Shown here piece by piece: positions 57,684 through 60,396 of a stretch of 60,396 bases of DNA (position 1 is its first letter; each line of letters begins with the position of its first letter). A program made the position numbers and the translations under genes. The DNA is taken from NCBI GenBank assembly GCA_001782015.1, contig MFNJ01000047.1:13912-74307 (forward strand), written 5' to 3'. The DNA comes from Candidatus Levybacteria bacterium RIFCSPHIGHO2_01_FULL_36_15. Its GTDB lineage: Bacteria; Patescibacteriota; Microgenomatia; Levybacterales; GWA1-39-11. The notes under the pieces are model-generated. The model made no database searches. It was not told the DNA's origin and saw only the letters and a program-made list of their open reading frames with translations.

Positions 57684-60396
57684 TTAATAAGCAAACAGTT
57701 GGGATTGAGGAACAATCTGTTTTCCTATGTTAGGCCCACTCCAAGAAAGTTGGGCAACAGCTCCTCCGCCATTTTCATAATATTCCATTTTGAGTGGATA
57801 TTTTTGTCCGGCAGTAAGAGAAATCGTTCCTGACCATTCGGTCGGTGACTGATCTATCCATTTATTAATAATTAATTGATTATTTACCCAAAGCCTTACG
57901 CCATCATCTGTTCGTGTATAGAATGTATAAACTCCGGAATACGGAGCAGCTATCTGTCCTGTCCAACGAGTGGAGAAATTATCAGGTCCAATTCTGGCAT
58001 CTGGAGATCCTCCTCCCCAGTCAAAGTTAATTATACCGTCCGTTTTGATAACTGATGCTCCTGTAAAATCAGAGTTGTCATAATATATACCCATCAATCC
58101 GTTTACTGAAGTACCGGAAAGCGCAAAGTTACAAAGAGTGATTGTATTGGGAGAAACAGTAAACATTGCAAGATTATTCAGCGTGCCTAGTTTTGCCTGC
58201 TCTGTTCGGAAAAGGAAGTTATTTCCGATCAATTGTTCAGTGCCGCCTTTAGGAGTGACGTATGCGCTATACTTATGGCTTGAAGTATCAATAACCATTC
58301 TGAAATGATATATAACGCCTGATGTGTAGGGTATTGAATTTGCAGCTTCATAAGATGATCCATTTCTTGCATCTATATATCCTTTCGGATTAAATCGTGC
58401 AATAGCAGCAAGATTGGCATAGGAACTCGCAGCGCCATTTGAAAGACCTATCACTGTATCAAGCAAATTATTATTGGGTGTTGCATCAAATGCAGCGGTA
58501 AATGTACCCGTTTGCTGACTAAATAAGGAGTTTTTCCATGTACTATCACTTAATATGCAGCCGGGAGCAAGAACTGGAGGTAATGTTGATAATAACTGTG
58601 ATTGAGGAACAGTTTGTTTTAATGTTGAAGGACTGCTCCAGAGAAGCTTTGCAACAGCTCCTCCTCCATTTTCATAGTATTCCATTTTTATGTTGTACTT
58701 CTGTCCTGCTGTAAGCGTAATGTTTCCTGAATGTTCTGTGGGAGACTGATCAACCCAGGAATCAACAACAAGCTGATTGTTTACCCATAGGCGCACTCCA
58801 TCATCTGATACAGTGTAGAATGTATACGTTTGAGAATACTGGGGAACAATCTGTCCTGTCCAGCGAGCAGAGAAAGTATCTGCTCCTATGGCAGAATTAG
58901 GTGATCCTCCTTGCCAGTCAAAGTTGATTGTACTGTCAGTTCTTGTGATTGATCCTCCTGTAAAGCCAGGATTATCATAATATGTTCCTATTAAACCATT
59001 TCCTCCTGAGTTAAGCGGAGCAATTCTGGTAAAGTTGGCAGACCCGCACCATACGTTTGTATTAGTAGCATTGTCCATATAGATATGAACATTAATGGTG
59101 TCTATTCCCTGATGCTTTGCTAAATCTACATCTGCGTACCATGTTCCTCCTCCTGCGTTTGTTCCGTTGTACCAGATAATGTCATCCTGTCCACTTCCGC
59201 TTGTCCATGTGGGAAACTTAACAGAGGTTGCATTACTGACCCCATCTGCGTACACTCGAAACACTCCCGCGGTTGAAGAAGTCGTTGATGATGTAGGATG
59301 CCCTCCGGAACAGGAAGGCTTAGAAGCAAGAGGAGTAGGGGTGGGAGTTTTTGTTGGTGTAGGAGTGTTAGTCGGTTGAACAGGAGGAGTATTGGTAGGT
59401 GGAACAGGTGTATTTGTTGGCGTTGCAGGAGTGCTGGTCGGAGGCGGACCTTGCCTGGGATCAAAGCTTGATCTTGGTGAAAAAAGCATAGCATAAAGGC
59501 CATCACCAAACAAATAGTTGTAGAAATTATTAGTGCCTGCTGAACAGAGTTGTCCATTGCCTGTATCTTGATGGCCGCAGAATAGTTTTCCCGCACCGCT
59601 GTAGTAAGAGTAATAAATATTGCGGGCAAAAGGCAAGGAAAGGTTATAATCTCCATAGTATTCAATGATGCTGTAATTAGTAAATGTTGTTCCCCAATCT
59701 TCAACTAAAGACGGTCGGGAATATCCCGCAAAGTCAAGGACTGATCCGTCACTGGCAAAAAGGTAATAATCCTGGCGTTCAACTAAATTAGTATTTGTCG
59801 TATCCCAGAGCAGTTTAGGCCGCTTGAGACGCAAAGTGTTAATATCCAGATACTCAATAACGTTTTTCTGGTATATCAAATCAATATTAGAAGATAAGGT
59901 GGGAATAGTGACACCATTTTTTGCCAAAGCATTGCGGACTATGGCAGAAGCGCCGATGATGCCTAGGGCGTAACCCGAAGGATGGAAATTATGGTTATCA
60001 ACTTCACCGCTGAGCCATATATACTGAGTGACGAAATCCCGCCAGCTGTCTGGTAAATAAGTAAAGGTAATAGTGTTTCCGTAGGCCTGTCTGAGCGATT
60101 GGCCAGTAGACGCATGGTGGAAGCCAAAAAATTTTAGGTAATCGAGTATTTTAGCTGACCGGGGATTATCTTGGGGAAAATTGACATAATACCCAGCATA
60201 GAGTGTTAGCAACCAGCTTACTTCTTCGGCAAACGTATCAGCTTTATAATTCTCCCCGCCATAGGGGAAAGAAGTTTTTTCATTTTCACCAATGTATCTA
60301 AAAACACCAGTCAAATCAAAGCCATTATTTGGCCAGGGAGTATATGTTTTCCAGTCTGAGCTTATATTCCAGTTATAAGCCTTGCCATAGGCAGTA
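57684..60396 (-). CDS. Large PA14-domain surface protein (5' end outside window)
   Basis: More than 900 residues; the frame stays open to the window edge, so the TTG at 60314 is not the start. From N to C: an unrecognised enzyme-like region (WLSGEVDNHNFHPSGYALG...; perhaps a hydrolase), a Pro/Thr linker, a small beta domain (SGGHPTSSTTSS...), a PA14 domain (GLIGTYYDNPGF, TVSDDGVRLWVNN, MEYYENGGGAVAKLLW), a ~150-residue domain shared with the cohesin-like protein, and a second PA14 domain. PA14 domains bind carbohydrate. Likely a polysaccharide-acting surface protein. Confidence 0.85.
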   Translation of the reverse strand, partial: TAYGKAYNWNISSDWKTYTPWPNNGFDLTGVFRYIGENEKTSFPYGGENYKADTFAEEVSWLLTLYAGYYVNFPQDNPRSAKILDYLKFFGFHHASTGQSLRQAYGNTITFTYLPDSWRDFVTQYIWLSGEVDNHNFHPSGYALGIIGASAIVRNALAKNGVTIPTLSSNIDLIYQKNVIEYLDINTLRLKRPKLLWDTTNTNLVERQDYYLFASDGSVLDFAGYSRPSLVEDWGTTFTNYSIIEYYGDYNLSLPFARNIYYSYYSGAGKLFCGHQDTGNGQLCSAGTNNFYNYLFGDGLYAMLFSPRSSFDPRQGPPPTSTPATPTNTPVPPTNTPPVQPTNTPTPTKTPTPTPLASKPSCSGGHPTSSTTSSTAGVFRVYADGVSNATSVKFPTWTSGSGQDDIIWYNGTNAGGGTWYADVDLAKHQGIDTINVHIYMDNATNTNVWCGSANFTRIAPLNSGGNGLIGTYYDNPGFTGGSITRTDSTINFDWQGGSPNSAIGADTFSARWTGQIVPQYSQTYTFYTVSDDGVRLWVNNQLVVDSWVDQSPTEHSGNITLTAGQKYNIKMEYYENGGGAVAKLLWSSPSTLKQTVPQSQLLSTLPPVLAPGCILSDSTWKNSLFSQQTGTFTAAFDATPNNNLLDTVIGLSNGAASSYANLAAIARFNPKGYIDARNGSSYEAANSIPYTSGVIYHFRMVIDTSSHKYSAYVTPKGGTEQLIGNNFLFRTEQAKLGTLNNLAMFTVSPNTITLCNFALSGTSVNGLMGIYYDNSDFTGASVIKTDGIINFDWGGGSPDARIGPDNFSTRWTGQIAAPYSGVYTFYTRTDDGVRLWVNNQLIINKWIDQSPTEWSGTISLTAGQKYPLKMEYYENGGGAVAQLSWSGPNIGKQIVPQSQLFAY

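Overview
The window looks like a piece of a Candidate Phyla Radiation (Patescibacteria) genome, most like the Microgenomates group. This is inferred from AT-rich DNA, many short lineage-type hypothetical proteins, surface proteins with Pro/Thr linkers behind a shared N-terminal membrane anchor, an N-terminally extended ribosomal protein L1, and TGA used as a normal stop, which argues against the recoded Gracilibacteria/SR1 groups. No rRNA is present, so the placement is not proven.

Layout. 0-3.3 kb: competence genes (ComEA end, ComEC channel, and the ComEC metallo-beta-lactamase domain as a separate gene, with an unrelated gene on the opposite strand between them), then tRNA-Cys. 3.4-9.7 kb: a response regulator / unknown protein / histidine kinase operon and several unknown genes. 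9.7-12 kb: rplA, rplK, nusG and secE on the minus strand. 12-19.3 kb: galU, a VapBC-type pair, a kinase-like protein with two small neighbours, an SDH/ClpP-fold protease divergent from a RelBE-type pair. 19.5-22.4 kb: leuS, enlarged by several in-frame copies of repeats that elsewhere are intergenic. 22.4-36.5 kb: subtilisin-like surface protease, two DUF4143-type ATPases, PEGA protein, mreB, a WecG/TagA glycosyltransferase, a small HTH gene with two decayed copies, and a frameshifted sigma-region-4-like gene. 36.7-47.5 kb: large surface proteins (papain-like protease, cohesin-like protein, a phosphoesterase/CBM/dockerin/pectate-lyase protein). 47.7-57.5 kb: uppP, two tRNA-Thr, tRNA-Tyr, an ATP sulfurylase-APS kinase fusion, a frameshifted PLD gene, a LAGLIDADG-like gene, rpmG and a PAP2 phosphatase. 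57.7 kb to the end: a PA14-domain surface protein cut by the window edge.

How the genes may work together. Competence, envelope (uppP, PAP2, mreB, TagA, galU) and secreted polymer-degrading or binding proteins suggest a small cell that scavenges DNA, protein and polysaccharide from neighbours. The surface proteins share modules: an N-terminal anchor, Pro/Thr linkers, a C-terminal Ig-like domain, and an approximately 150-residue domain.

Three signals stand out. First, leuS has absorbed at least seven repeat-derived segments in frame. Second, about twenty genes have a -10 hexamer only 4-10 nt before the start codon (mostly 6-10), so their mRNAs should be leaderless, and this also corrects many start sites. 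Third, decayed gene ends (a leuS tail facing an Ig-like-domain tail, HTH tails, surface-protein tails) record repeated local recombination.
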